Shown: piece after piece, positions 7,744 through 15,551 of the stretch
Layout of the letters: each line of letters opens with the position of its first letter
Numbering within the stretch: position 1 is the stretch's first letter
NCBI GenBank assembly: GCA_030431485.1
Contig: JAUIIR010000042.1
Span: 1-36,318, forward strand
Origin: Alphaproteobacteria bacterium
GTDB taxonomy: Bacteria; Pseudomonadota; Alphaproteobacteria; Rhodobacterales; Rhodobacteraceae
Length of the DNA: 36,318 bases
Direction: 5' to 3'
Translations under genes and position numbers: made by a program
Notes under the pieces: generated by a model
Told to the model about the DNA's origin: nothing
The model's input: the letters and a program-made list of their open reading frames with translations, nothing else
Databases searched by the model: none

Positions 7744-8858
7744 CCAACGCGGCCAACGATCACCGCGGGCTGCCTGACACCCAGGCCAGCCGCCGGTATT
7801 TTGCGAAGTTCGAAAAGATCCTTGTCCATCTGGGCCGGGTCGCCGCGATGCTGCATGTGGAGAAACGGCTGACCAAAGACGAGGTTGAAGTGCTGACGCG
7901 CTATGTGACGGCACTCAACCTGACCTTCCGGGCGCTGTCGATGAAATACCTGCTGGTCGGGCGGGACACCGGGCAGTTTTTCGGCTCCCTGACCATGGAT
8001 GTGAAGGACAGCGGGTTTCCAACGGCGACGGAATTGCTGGTGATGGCAAATGACGCCGCTCAGGTGGATCAGCATTTGCGGACCATGCCTTCGGTCGATG
8101 CGCTGAAAGACCAGATGGTGGCCGAGATCATTGGCGACAAGGCTATACCGACTCGGTTGCAGTTCACGATGAGCCAGCGGCTTTATTACGAGGAACTGAC
8201 GCGCGGGAAACTCTTCTGGGCGCGAAATGACCCGCAGTGCCTTTGGCTGTCGGGGACAGAACCACGGCGGCGCTATCTGTTACATTGGGGTGTCTATGAC
8301 AGCCAGGTGAATCTGCCGACGATCTACCTGATGGAGGTCGAGGACAGTGGGGGCGACGCATTGCCGAAGGACGACAGGCGCTGGCCCGAGGTGCAGGCGC
8401 ATCTGATGGCGCAATCCTTGGGCGGTCTGAAGTTATTGACGATTGCGCAGGGGTTCGACGAGACCTTTGACGACCTGCACCCCAAGCGGCTGCGGCGGTT
8501 TCACATCGGTCCGATGTATTCGCATTCCTTCACCCAACAGTCCGGCCCGATCCGCTTGGTGCTGGAGCAGGCGCGTGCGCCCGAGGGGCAGGACTGGGCG
8601 CTGGCCTGGACGCTTGAAGAGCTGGAAAGCGAGCGGGTGCGGCAGGAGAAATCGGGCTGGTTTTCCAAAGTGGACCGCGAGGTGTTTGCACTGGACCCGT
8701 TTGCGGGACGCGGGGCGGAGACCGGGACAACGGCGACCGAGCGCATGGTGATCCTGCCAGAGCGGCCGTTTCAGGCGCTGGCGGAATTGAACCCGCCGGG
8801 ATTTGCCAGCGTGCGCAAGTTCGTCGTGAACGATGCGGGGCGGGTGTTGAGTTATTGA
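7740..8858 (+). CDS. cassette protein of unknown function (372 residues)
   Basis: A 372-residue soluble protein with no family I recognise. The start overlaps the previous stop by 4 bases (ATGA), indicating translational coupling. The N-terminal 110 residues look helical (RRYFAKFEKILVHLGRVAAM), followed by a mixed alpha/beta section (RLYYEELTRGKLFWAR, RYLLHWGVYDSQVNLPTIYL) and a Trp/Arg-rich C-terminal region ending PPGFASVRKFVVNDAGRVLSY. There is no transmembrane segment, signal peptide or obvious catalytic signature. Its fixed place between the coiled-coil protein and the AAA+ ATPase suggests an adaptor or structural part of the same complex. Confidence 0.75.
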   Translation: MTNAANDHRGLPDTQASRRYFAKFEKILVHLGRVAAMLHVEKRLTKDEVEVLTRYVTALNLTFRALSMKYLLVGRDTGQFFGSLTMDVKDSGFPTATELLVMANDAAQVDQHLRTMPSVDALKDQMVAEIIGDKAIPTRLQFTMSQRLYYEELTRGKLFWARNDPQCLWLSGTEPRRRYLLHWGVYDSQVNLPTIYLMEVEDSGGDALPKDDRRWPEVQAHLMAQSLGGLKLLTIAQGFDETFDDLHPKRLRRFHIGPMYSHSFTQQSGPIRLVLEQARAPEGQDWALAWTLEELESERVRQEKSGWFSKVDREVFALDPFAGRGAETGTTATERMVILPERPFQALAELNPPGFASVRKFVVNDAGRVLSY

Positions 8859-8876
8859 CCGTCGCGTTTGCGTTTG

Positions 8877-8917
8877 CTGCGGGAGCCTCCGGCAGGAGTT
8901 TATTTGGCAAGATGAAG
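8877..8917 (+). repeat. Rhodobacterales-type intergenic repeat copy
   Basis: The gap before the ATPase holds GCGGGAGCCTCCGGCAGGAG followed by TTTATTTGGCAAGATGAAG. From memory, near-identical strings (GCCTCCGGCGGGAG, a T-rich run, then AAGATGAAG) recur between genes in Rhodobacter and Roseobacter genomes, often just after stop codons. A short CTCC/GGAG stem and the T-rich tail suggest a weak terminator or processing site. Only one copy was noticed in this window. Confidence 0.5.
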
Positions 8918-8934
8918 CATAGGAGCGTCGCAAG

Positions 8935-10869
8935 ATGTCCGTAACGTCCGATTTGATGGAACTGCGCGAAGAAGCAATCCGCAAGCATTACGCGGCGGCC
9001 AATGCGATGCTGGAGGGGTTCGACCATACGCCGCGTGTGGCTGCAGCGTCGGAGCCTGCGGCGGTGGAACGGTCCTCGGGGATCGGCACGCGGCGGCGGT
9101 TCCGGTCGACGACGCCGGGATTGGTGACGCGGTTCACGGCGCGGCCCGAGGGCGTGCATCTGCTCGACCGGATCGCCGGGGCGGATGGGGAGGATCCGTT
9201 GATCTCTCCGGCGCAGGCCACGGTGATGCACGGGCTGCGGCGGGCGCTGGGGATTGCGCTTGCGGTCGGGGAGGCGTTTTCCGAGGCGACGCCCTTGGGC
9301 GAGATGAAGCGGGCGAATTTGCAGGGGTCGCTGGCAGCGGATCGGAAGGCGGAGTTTTCGGCTTTGCTTGAAGGCGAGGCGCTGGCGGTTGGGTATGTGT
9401 TCGCCAATGCGACGGCGTTTCTGTTGGCGTCCCAGGCGTCGGAGGTGACGGTCGATGTGGGCGAGGTGCAGGAGGTTCTAACCGACAACGCGCAGCTTGC
9501 CCTGCATGGGGCGCTTTGGGAGTTAGATCAGAAGCTTTCGCTGCACGCCACTGATGAGCCGCGCATGGTGGCCACTTTGCTGGCCTTTGCCGAGCAGTTG
9601 ATGGAGCGGATCGCGTTGCGCGCCCAGAACGGCGCTCGGACCGGGGCGTTTACCAGCGCGAATTGGCGGGTGGAGGCGGATGATCTGACGCTCCGGGGGT
9701 TCACGCCTGCGACGAAGGCCCGTGGCACAGTCCTCACCATGCAGTTCAAGAAGCCGCATCAGGTGGTGGGCAACCATATCGCCAAGTATCAGGCGATGCG
9801 GCTTGCCAAGATGCTGATGGCGTATGATTTCGAGCGGCGGCTGAACCCGTTTGCCGAACTCGGAGGCTTCATCTTCACCTTCATGGGGGATGGCGCGCCG
9901 GGGACGGGGAAGACGACGCTCATCCAGATGATGGCGGGGATGATCCATGAGTATTGCCAGAACGCGGGCTACACGTTCCGGTATCAGAACTTTGGCATCG
10001 ACAATATCGACAGCTATCAGGGCAAGTCGGGGCAGAACGCGAAGGCGTTTATCAACAACGTGCTTGATCCGTCGGTGATCGGGTTTGGGACGGTTGACGA
10101 CATCGACCAGATCGCGGGCAAGCGGGGGGACAGGCAGTCCAGCGCGGGCCAGCAGGAGGTCACGGCGGTGTTCATGGAGGCGTTTGCCGGGGCGAATACG
10201 GTGGTGCGGGGGAACTGCACGTTCGGGATGTTCTCGAACTTCCCCGAGAACGTGGATGACGCGCTGCGGCAGCGGGCGGGCGCGCGGTTCCTTGTGGACG
10301 GGCCGCAGACGCGGGAGGATTACATCGACATCCTCGCGCTACTCATGGGTAAGAAGCACGACATCCCTCTGGGCGATCACGAACTTTACGCCGCACAGCA
10401 GATCCAGAAGGCGGTCGCGGCGTCGTTTGACTCGCACAATCGGCCCAAGGAGCCGGGGCTTTTGGAGGTGTTCGACCGGGTGTCGTCGCAGATCGGCGAA
10501 TTGAACACGATTGCCAAGATGGGCACCTATCTCAAGGCCATTCAGGAGGCCGACCCGCGCTTTACGGGCCGCGCGATCAAGAACATCACCGACGCGGTGA
10601 AGGTCCGCGCGATGGATTTCGAACTGCCGGATGAATGGATGGAGCAGCCGGACCTGTTCCTGTTCAAACCCTATGACGAGAAGGCGGCGATGATCGAGGA
10701 GCTGCGGCGGCCGATCACGGTCGAGATGGTGATCCAGGAGATCAACCGCTACGCGGATTCCGAGTTCCGCTATGCCGACAAGTCGGATGAGGTGGCGATC
10801 GAGGCGATGGTGCGGGGCTTCGGACGTCAGGAAGAGGCGAAGAGAAGGTGGTTGGAGGGGAAGGGGTAG
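8935..10869 (+). CDS. AAA+ ATPase, Vps4/meiotic-clade-like, with atypical Walker B
   Basis: This 644-residue protein has a long, mostly helical N-terminal region (about 1-300) and a C-terminal AAA+ module. Walker A is GDGAPGTGKTT at 318-328. A pore-loop-like stretch SYQGKSGQNAKAF precedes Walker B VDDIDQIAGKR (about 387-397), which lines up with the IDEIDxLxxxR box of Vps4/katanin-type ATPases, but the catalytic Glu is Asp389. MFSNFPENVDDALRQRAGAR supplies sensor 1 and the arginine-finger region. GGAG precedes the ATG at 8935 by about 9 bases. It follows the coiled-coil and unknown genes, with a 76-base gap containing a repeat. The likely role is remodelling or disassembly of a protein assembly, perhaps of the neighbouring coiled-coil protein at the membrane; that is inference. 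Confidence 0.85.
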   Translation: MSVTSDLMELREEAIRKHYAAANAMLEGFDHTPRVAAASEPAAVERSSGIGTRRRFRSTTPGLVTRFTARPEGVHLLDRIAGADGEDPLISPAQATVMHGLRRALGIALAVGEAFSEATPLGEMKRANLQGSLAADRKAEFSALLEGEALAVGYVFANATAFLLASQASEVTVDVGEVQEVLTDNAQLALHGALWELDQKLSLHATDEPRMVATLLAFAEQLMERIALRAQNGARTGAFTSANWRVEADDLTLRGFTPATKARGTVLTMQFKKPHQVVGNHIAKYQAMRLAKMLMAYDFERRLNPFAELGGFIFTFMGDGAPGTGKTTLIQMMAGMIHEYCQNAGYTFRYQNFGIDNIDSYQGKSGQNAKAFINNVLDPSVIGFGTVDDIDQIAGKRGDRQSSAGQQEVTAVFMEAFAGANTVVRGNCTFGMFSNFPENVDDALRQRAGARFLVDGPQTREDYIDILALLMGKKHDIPLGDHELYAAQQIQKAVAASFDSHNRPKEPGLLEVFDRVSSQIGELNTIAKMGTYLKAIQEADPRFTGRAIKNITDAVKVRAMDFELPDEWMEQPDLFLFKPYDEKAAMIEELRRPITVEMVIQEINRYADSEFRYADKSDEVAIEAMVRGFGRQEEAKRRWLEGKG

Positions 10870-10876
10870 AACGACT

Positions 10877-11467
10877 ATGCGCTACATTGCCTGGCCACTT
10901 TATTGGGCTGTGACATTTATCCTTTGCAGCATTATTTTTTGGCAACGTACTGAAAGTGAGACAATCAGTTATATCGAGAAATTCATCGTTAAGAACTCAG
11001 GTATTCTGACGTCTTTAGGAACACTCTTTGCGCTATCGTTTATTGCCTACGCAACAACAATTGTTGCAGGCCAATTGGCTGAACGTCGTGAAAAAATAAA
11101 CCGCAGAACACAAGTTGAACTAAAAATATCGGAATTCCGGCAAAGCTGGATAGACGAATTCAGAAATGATTTATCGATTTACAGCGTGCTCCTCTTCAAA
11201 CGAAACCCGGACAAAGAGGAGAATAATCAACGCATGCGCTTAGAGTTTAAAATATTCGCACGCCTTAATCTTGATGAACCTAGAGCGAGAGACCTTTCAG
11301 ACAAAATATTTGCAGCTCGCGGGTTGGCGGATAGCGATGATGCAACGGCTCGGAATGATGCGTTTACGGCATTGTCATTGGCAAGTAACAAGTTTCTTCG
11401 TTTCGAGTGGAAAAGGCTAAAGCAAGACATCCGCAGAGCTAGATTGCTAGATGAGGACCGGTTATAA
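10877..11467 (+). CDS. AT-rich two-helix membrane protein, probable insertion in the cassette
   Basis: This 196-residue protein has two membrane helices at about residues 3-20 (IAWPLYWAVTFILCSIIFW) and 41-63 (LTSLGTLFALSFIAYATTIV), then a long charged cytoplasmic helical region with the motif KISEFRQSWIDEFRNDLS. I recall that KISEFRQxWI-type motif in many unnamed small membrane proteins scattered through bacterial accessory regions. Its DNA is clearly richer in A and T (many AAA, ATA and TTA codons) than the GC-rich genes on both sides. The ATG at 10877 was preferred because longer versions overlap the ATPase with a shadow-like Arg-rich sequence. The ATPase stop lies 7 bases upstream. It looks horizontally acquired and is probably not part of the ancestral cassette. 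Confidence 0.75.
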   Translation: MRYIAWPLYWAVTFILCSIIFWQRTESETISYIEKFIVKNSGILTSLGTLFALSFIAYATTIVAGQLAERREKINRRTQVELKISEFRQSWIDEFRNDLSIYSVLLFKRNPDKEENNQRMRLEFKIFARLNLDEPRARDLSDKIFAARGLADSDDATARNDAFTALSLASNKFLRFEWKRLKQDIRRARLLDEDRL

Positions 11468-11533
11468 TGAGTTCAATTTCATGTAAATTGACTTTTCGTA
11501 CTTGCGTCAAACCGATCCGAAAATCGAAGCCGC

Positions 11534-11568
11534 GACGCGCCCGTCCCGCCCCCCAGGGCGGGCGCGTT
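11534..11568. other. GC-rich long hairpin before the DUF6638 gene
   Basis: GACGCGCCCGTCC at 11534-11546 pairs with GGGCGGGCGCGTT at 11556-11568 around a 9-base loop, a 13-bp stem with two wobbles. There is no T-run. It sits where GC content returns to the genomic level after the AT-rich inserted gene, so it may be the original terminator or spacer between the ATPase and the DUF6638 gene, or a boundary structure of the insertion. Confidence 0.5.
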
Positions 11569-11624
11569 CCGCACCCACCCTCGGGCCGGGCGCATCGCTT
11601 TGTGCTGTGTGATAGGTGTTGGAC

Positions 11625-12959
11625 ATGAACCGCCTCATCCAATCCGGCCTGATGTTCGGCAACCTGATCCACGTCGCCTCGCCAGCGCTCATCGAACGGT
11701 ATAACCGCGCACTCAAGCACCTCACCGGCAAGACCACGAGCCAGACCGATTTCCACATCGACATTTCCGGCTTCTCGCCCGAGGTGGGGGACGAGCTGGG
11801 CGACCACCTTTACCTCAACCACAACGGGGTAAACCGGCAGTTCATTCTGCTGACGACGCAGCAGAAGACGGCGCCGCTGCTCGATGCGAAATTCTCGACC
11901 TCGCGGGATATTCTGCGGCAGTTCATCGAGGCGAACGAGAGCCAGTTGTTCGCGCTCACCGCCAAGGATGCGGTGGCGGGGGAATTGGTGAACACGGTGT
12001 TCGACGTGTCGAACCCGGAGCGGCTGTTCGACATTCACACGATCCGGATCGAGGCGGACACGACCAGCGGCACGTTGCGCGATGCGGAAAAGCTGGGCGC
12101 GCTGGTGGATCGGTTCAAGACGGAGCCTGACGGCTGGCACGATGATGTGCTGATCGCGGACATGATCGGCCTTGCCAAGCGCACGGGCGATGTGGTGCGC
12201 AATCCAGTGCGCCTGCGGCAGATGGAGTTCAAACAGGAGAACTTTCACACCAGCCATTTCGGCGGGATCTATGCGTTCCGTCAGGTGGAGCATCCGGCGG
12301 CGATCTGTGCGGGGGATGTCGTGCCCGGGTTGCCGATTGCCTACACGTTCGGGCTGGAGCAGCGGAACAAGGTGGTGAAGTTTCTGGACCTGAACGGATT
12401 GGTGGAACCGATTGTGAAGGCGCGGGGGATCGATGCCTCGGCCATTCTGCGGCAAAAGATGGACTTCATCGTTGTCGATATCGCGCAGGAGGCGGAGATC
12501 GACCTCACCGGTGCCACGCGGCGCGACATTCGCGGGCTGGCGCGGCGGTACTCTGATCGGCTCCCACCCGAGTGGCACGCGCTGAACCAGTTGGTGCAAT
12601 GGTCCGATGGGGATGCCAAATGGCCCCGGATCGCGAGTGATCATCCGGCCTATTTCTACACGCTGCGGGCCAGTGACACGCCCAATGCGACGCTGGTGAA
12701 CATGCTGCTGTCAGAGCTATCGCACAAGGATATCCGGCAGCTTTATATCTGCCAAAAGGAGGCGTTCTACGCCGCCTATCGCGGCTGGACGGACACGAAA
12801 CGCGCGTATGTGGTGGATTTCCTCACACGGGAATATGTGGCGGACAAAGCCGGTGCGCGGGAGGCGCTGTTCGGCCATGATGCGCCGCTTGAAGAACCAA
12901 AGCCCGTGCGCGAGGATGTCATTGCGCGCGTCGGCCCCTGGGGCGCGGTTCGGAGGTAG
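11625..12959 (+). CDS. DUF6638 family protein
   Basis: A 444-residue soluble protein that I associate with the uncharacterised DUF6638 family. It starts MNRLIQSGLMFGNLIHV and includes the conserved-looking blocks HLTGKTTSQTDFHIDISGFS, NRQFILLTTQQKTAPLL and PAYFYTLRASDTPNATLVN. There is no signal peptide, membrane helix or known catalytic motif. The ATG at 11625 was chosen over the TTG at 11616; no strong ribosome site is visible. It ends 3 bases before the next gene, so it heads a tight three-gene unit with the two membrane proteins. I believe this family is usually found beside the AAA+ ATPase in Rhodobacteraceae, which supports a shared but unknown function. Confidence 0.7.
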   Translation: MNRLIQSGLMFGNLIHVASPALIERYNRALKHLTGKTTSQTDFHIDISGFSPEVGDELGDHLYLNHNGVNRQFILLTTQQKTAPLLDAKFSTSRDILRQFIEANESQLFALTAKDAVAGELVNTVFDVSNPERLFDIHTIRIEADTTSGTLRDAEKLGALVDRFKTEPDGWHDDVLIADMIGLAKRTGDVVRNPVRLRQMEFKQENFHTSHFGGIYAFRQVEHPAAICAGDVVPGLPIAYTFGLEQRNKVVKFLDLNGLVEPIVKARGIDASAILRQKMDFIVVDIAQEAEIDLTGATRRDIRGLARRYSDRLPPEWHALNQLVQWSDGDAKWPRIASDHPAYFYTLRASDTPNATLVNMLLSELSHKDIRQLYICQKEAFYAAYRGWTDTKRAYVVDFLTREYVADKAGAREALFGHDAPLEEPKPVREDVIARVGPWGAVRR

Positions 12960-12962
12960 GGA

Positions 12963-13229
12963 ATGTTTGCACTCGCACGGTTGATGGTGATCGGGTTTCT
13001 GGTCCTGAGCGTGGTCTACATCTGCCTCTCGCTCTATTCCCGCGCGGTGCGGCGCGACAAGCTTGAGAAAGAATGGGACGAGGAGATTCAGCAGGGGGAT
13101 CGCGAGACATTTGTGAAAGCGGGTCTGCGTGACTACGACGAGTCACTGCGGAGAAAGCTCATTCTGGGGGTGTATATCGTGCCGCTGACGGTTATCTCTG
13201 TCATCATCTACTTGACGAATTTCCACTGA
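12963..13229 (+). CDS. small two-helix membrane protein of the cassette
   Basis: This 88-residue protein has helices at about residues 5-25 (ARLMVIGFLVLSVVYICLSL) and 66-85 (LILGVYIVPLTVISVIIYL). They are joined by a highly charged cytoplasmic loop (RRDKLEKEWDEEIQQGDRE). It starts 3 bases after the DUF6638 stop and ends 12 bases before the DUF1523 start, so it is cotranscribed. The function is unknown; as a membrane anchor it could tether the soluble cassette components to the inner membrane. Confidence 0.75.
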   Translation: MFALARLMVIGFLVLSVVYICLSLYSRAVRRDKLEKEWDEEIQQGDRETFVKAGLRDYDESLRRKLILGVYIVPLTVISVIIYLTNFH

Positions 13230-13241
13230 GGGGACGACGCC

Positions 13242-13886
13242 GTGGGGTATATCAAATGGGCCATCATCCTGACCTTCTGGGTCCTCTTCGCGTCGTTCCT
13301 GCATTACACGCTTCCACAGCATGACATCGCGCGGATCACCGATACCGAGGTGCGCCGCATTGATCCGGGCGAGAATCGCTGGTTCTGGGCGTCCGCTGAC
13401 GTGGGCAGCGATGGCAGCCTTCCGAACCGCGACGTGTTCTTTATCTCGGTTGTGCGCGATAGTGGACGGGTGATGGTGTATCGCAATGAGGACACCGGTT
13501 GGGGGTGGCCGCCCTATTTCAAGTTCGACACGTCGAACCTTCAGGCCGAAGCCGCCGACCTGCGCAGCACGGCTGCCGACCCGCAATGGGTGGTGATCAA
13601 GCACTATGGCTGGCGCAACGAGTTCCTGACGATCTTTCCCAACGCGATCAGCGTGCGGCCAGTGGACGGTCCGGATGTGCGGATCATTCCCTGGATCAAC
13701 ATCATCATCCTGACAACGCTTGCGGCGCTCTTCTGGGCGATCTGGGTGCGCTGGCGGCGGTTCCGCATCGCACGGATTGATCCGGTGCTTGAGGATGTCG
13801 AGGAAGGTTTTGAATCCGTTGGAGACGGCATCGCGCGTCGCCGCAGTGGCTTCCGTCGCTGGCTGGACAGCTGGAAATCGAAATGA
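13242..13886 (+). CDS. DUF1523 family membrane protein
   Basis: This 214-residue protein has an N-terminal helix at about residues 4-23 and the recognisable DUF1523 opening LHYTLPQHDIARITDTEVRR. A roughly 120-residue extracytoplasmic domain rich in Trp and Asp, a second helix at about 148-169 (INIIILTTLAALFWAIWVRW) and a basic cytoplasmic tail follow. The GTG at 13242 has GAGGGGA 8 bases upstream, overlapping the previous gene's stop. It closes the cassette, followed by a hairpin. The DUF1523 function is undescribed to my knowledge; the topology suggests an envelope sensor or scaffold. Confidence 0.8.
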   Translation: MGYIKWAIILTFWVLFASFLHYTLPQHDIARITDTEVRRIDPGENRWFWASADVGSDGSLPNRDVFFISVVRDSGRVMVYRNEDTGWGWPPYFKFDTSNLQAEAADLRSTAADPQWVVIKHYGWRNEFLTIFPNAISVRPVDGPDVRIIPWINIIILTTLAALFWAIWVRWRRFRIARIDPVLEDVEEGFESVGDGIARRRSGFRRWLDSWKSK

Positions 13887-13893
13887 TTTTGGC

Positions 13894-13914
13894 GCTCCCG
13901 GTCAACCCGGGAGC
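13894..13914. terminator. hairpin between convergent DUF1523 and soeC genes
   Basis: GCTCCCGG at 13894-13901 pairs perfectly with CCGGGAGC at 13907-13914 around 5 bases. It lies between two convergent genes only 43 bases apart and has no T-run on either strand, so it is probably a bidirectional stop or 3'-end protection structure. Confidence 0.6.
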
Positions 13915-13929
13915 ATATGGCTCAGAAGG

Positions 13930-14802
13930 TCAGCGCATGCCGTAATAGAGGCCGACAACGTGCTCGGCCTCGGCAAAGAAAAGCCAACGCGACACCAGCA
14001 CGCCCGCGATATGGCTGAGCAATGCCAAAACTCCGAAGACATGCGGATAGGGCAAGAGCAGCAGAAATACCGGGACCACCAGCATCAGCAGTAGCGAAAT
14101 CATCCGCAGCTTTTGCGCATGTTTGCGCCCCACTGTGTAGACCATTTCGTTCAGCAGGTAGTTCGTGCCGGTATGCGGCGGCTCAAAGGCGCGGACCTCT
14201 CCGATCTTCCCGAGACCTGTTGCTGATTTCAGGTCGGTTCCGCTTTGCTTGAACCGTGCGTCGCCCGTTTTCCACCAGATCGCCTGAATCCCGCCTGCGA
14301 CCAGCAAAAGGATCAAACCGATGGTCACTCGGCCCGAGATCAGCGCCCCGCCCGCGATTGACAATGACACAAACAGGACGGATGTCAGAGTCGTGTTCCA
14401 GCGTGGTACCGTCTTGAGCTGCGCGTAAATCATCGAGGTGGTGTAGACGGTCACCAGGCTGAAAAACGCTCCGATCCAGCCCAGTACAGCGATCTGCGTT
14501 TCAAAAAACACCAGAAAGAGTCCGTAGAGCCCCATGATCACCAATGCGGCCACAGCGCTCCAGGCTTCCCGGCTTAGCCAACTGGTCTGCCACTGCGTAA
14601 ACGCTTTGACTGCGCGTTCCGGGCGGCCAAGGTGGAAGGTCGAGGAAATCAAGCCGCCGACGGCTAAGATGTAGGCGATCGCGAAGAATGCAAAAGCCAC
14701 CCAGCCCGTGGGCGCGGTGTTGTCGACACCAAGCCAAAACAGTAGGCCGAGGCCCAGACCGGAGAAGGTGCTGAATGCGATAATAGACGGGGCCGGGTGC
14801 AT
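13930..14802 (-). CDS. soeC: sulfite dehydrogenase membrane anchor SoeC (DmsC family)
   Basis: This 290-residue integral membrane protein has about eight helices and the DmsC-type signature STFHLGRPERAVKAF...SWLSREAW near residues 53-79. It passes electrons from the iron-sulfur subunit to quinone. The start overlaps the soeB stop by one base (TGATG). Assignment to SoeC rather than DMSO reductase anchor rests on the context of xsc and on the absence of a Tat signal on the catalytic subunit, which fits the cytoplasmic sulfite:quinone oxidoreductase SoeABC described in Allochromatium and in roseobacters. Confidence 0.82.
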   Translation of the reverse strand: MHPAPSIIAFSTFSGLGLGLLFWLGVDNTAPTGWVAFAFFAIAYILAVGGLISSTFHLGRPERAVKAFTQWQTSWLSREAWSAVAALVIMGLYGLFLVFFETQIAVLGWIGAFFSLVTVYTTSMIYAQLKTVPRWNTTLTSVLFVSLSIAGGALISGRVTIGLILLLVAGGIQAIWWKTGDARFKQSGTDLKSATGLGKIGEVRAFEPPHTGTNYLLNEMVYTVGRKHAQKLRMISLLLMLVVPVFLLLLPYPHVFGVLALLSHIAGVLVSRWLFFAEAEHVVGLYYGMR

Positions 14803-15551
14803 CAGAGTTTCTCCAGCTTTTTATCGAGCCATCCGAGAAAGCCTTTTGGCTCTTCCGCAACCGGGGCAAGCAATGGGGCGAGGATGTCGATTTCTTCATT
14901 CAACCGGTCCTTTGGACGCGGCGGCAGGTACTTGTTGACCGGCTTGGTGCCCTGCTCCGGCATCAGGTCCATCCCGCCGCGTTCGGCAACAAGCTGGCTC
15001 ACTTCGCTATCGGGATCGCCCAGATCGCCGAAGTGGCGGGCATTGGACGGACAGGTGCGCACGCAGGCGGGCACGCGGTCTTCTTCGGGCAGGTTTTCGT
15101 TATAGATGCGGTCGACGCAAAGGGTGCATTTCTTCATGACGCCTTCCGCCTTGTCCAACTCCCGCGCGCCATAGGGGCACGCCCAAGCACACAGACCACA
15201 CCCGATGCAATCTTTCTCGTTTACCAGAACGATCCCGTCCTCGGTACGCTTGTAGCTGGCCCCCGTCGGGCAGACCGTCACGCAGGGCGCGTCTTCGCAA
15301 TGCAGGCAGGATTTCGGGAAATGGATGAGCTGCGCCGGGCCGCTTTCTGGTTGGACCTCGTAGGAATGAACCCGGTTGAGGAACGTGCCCGACGGGTCCG
15401 CGCCGTAAGGGTTCTGATCCGACAGAGGCGCGCCGTAGTTTTCGGTGTTCCAGCCTTTGCAGGACACGACACAGGCATGGCAGCCGACGCAGGTGTCAAG
15501 GTCGATCACCAGACCCATCTTTCGGTCTGTCTTTTCAGGAAGCTGCGTCAT
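14802..15551 (-). CDS. soeB: sulfite dehydrogenase iron-sulfur subunit SoeB
   Basis: A 249-residue ferredoxin-like subunit with four complete 4Fe-4S cluster sets. Cysteines are at 21, 24, 27 and 31; 82, 85, 90 and 94; 115, 118, 121 and 125; and 142, 145, 163 and 167. Blocks such as DLDTCVGCHACVVSCKGWN and CIGCGLCAWACPYGARE are typical of DmsB/PsrB/SoeB. It wires the molybdenum subunit to the membrane anchor. The ATG at 15551 overlaps the stop of the small upstream gene as ATGA; the longer open frame to 15752 is out of family and overlaps that gene, so it is rejected. Confidence 0.88.
   Translation of the reverse strand: MTQLPEKTDRKMGLVIDLDTCVGCHACVVSCKGWNTENYGAPLSDQNPYGADPSGTFLNRVHSYEVQPESGPAQLIHFPKSCLHCEDAPCVTVCPTGASYKRTEDGIVLVNEKDCIGCGLCAWACPYGARELDKAEGVMKKCTLCVDRIYNENLPEEDRVPACVRTCPSNARHFGDLGDPDSEVSQLVAERGGMDLMPEQGTKPVNKYLPPRPKDRLNEEIDILAPLLAPVAEEPKGFLGWLDKKLEKL

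Noticed and set aside
10772..10876. N-terminal extension of the AT-rich membrane gene into the ATPase
   Set aside because: The 35 added residues are Arg-rich and GC-rich, a shadow of the ATPase C-terminus; composition changes only at 10877.
11439..12644. 401-residue minus-strand frame opposite the DUF6638 gene
   Set aside because: Arg/His/Gln-rich antisense shadow of a conserved-looking gene, with no ribosome site.
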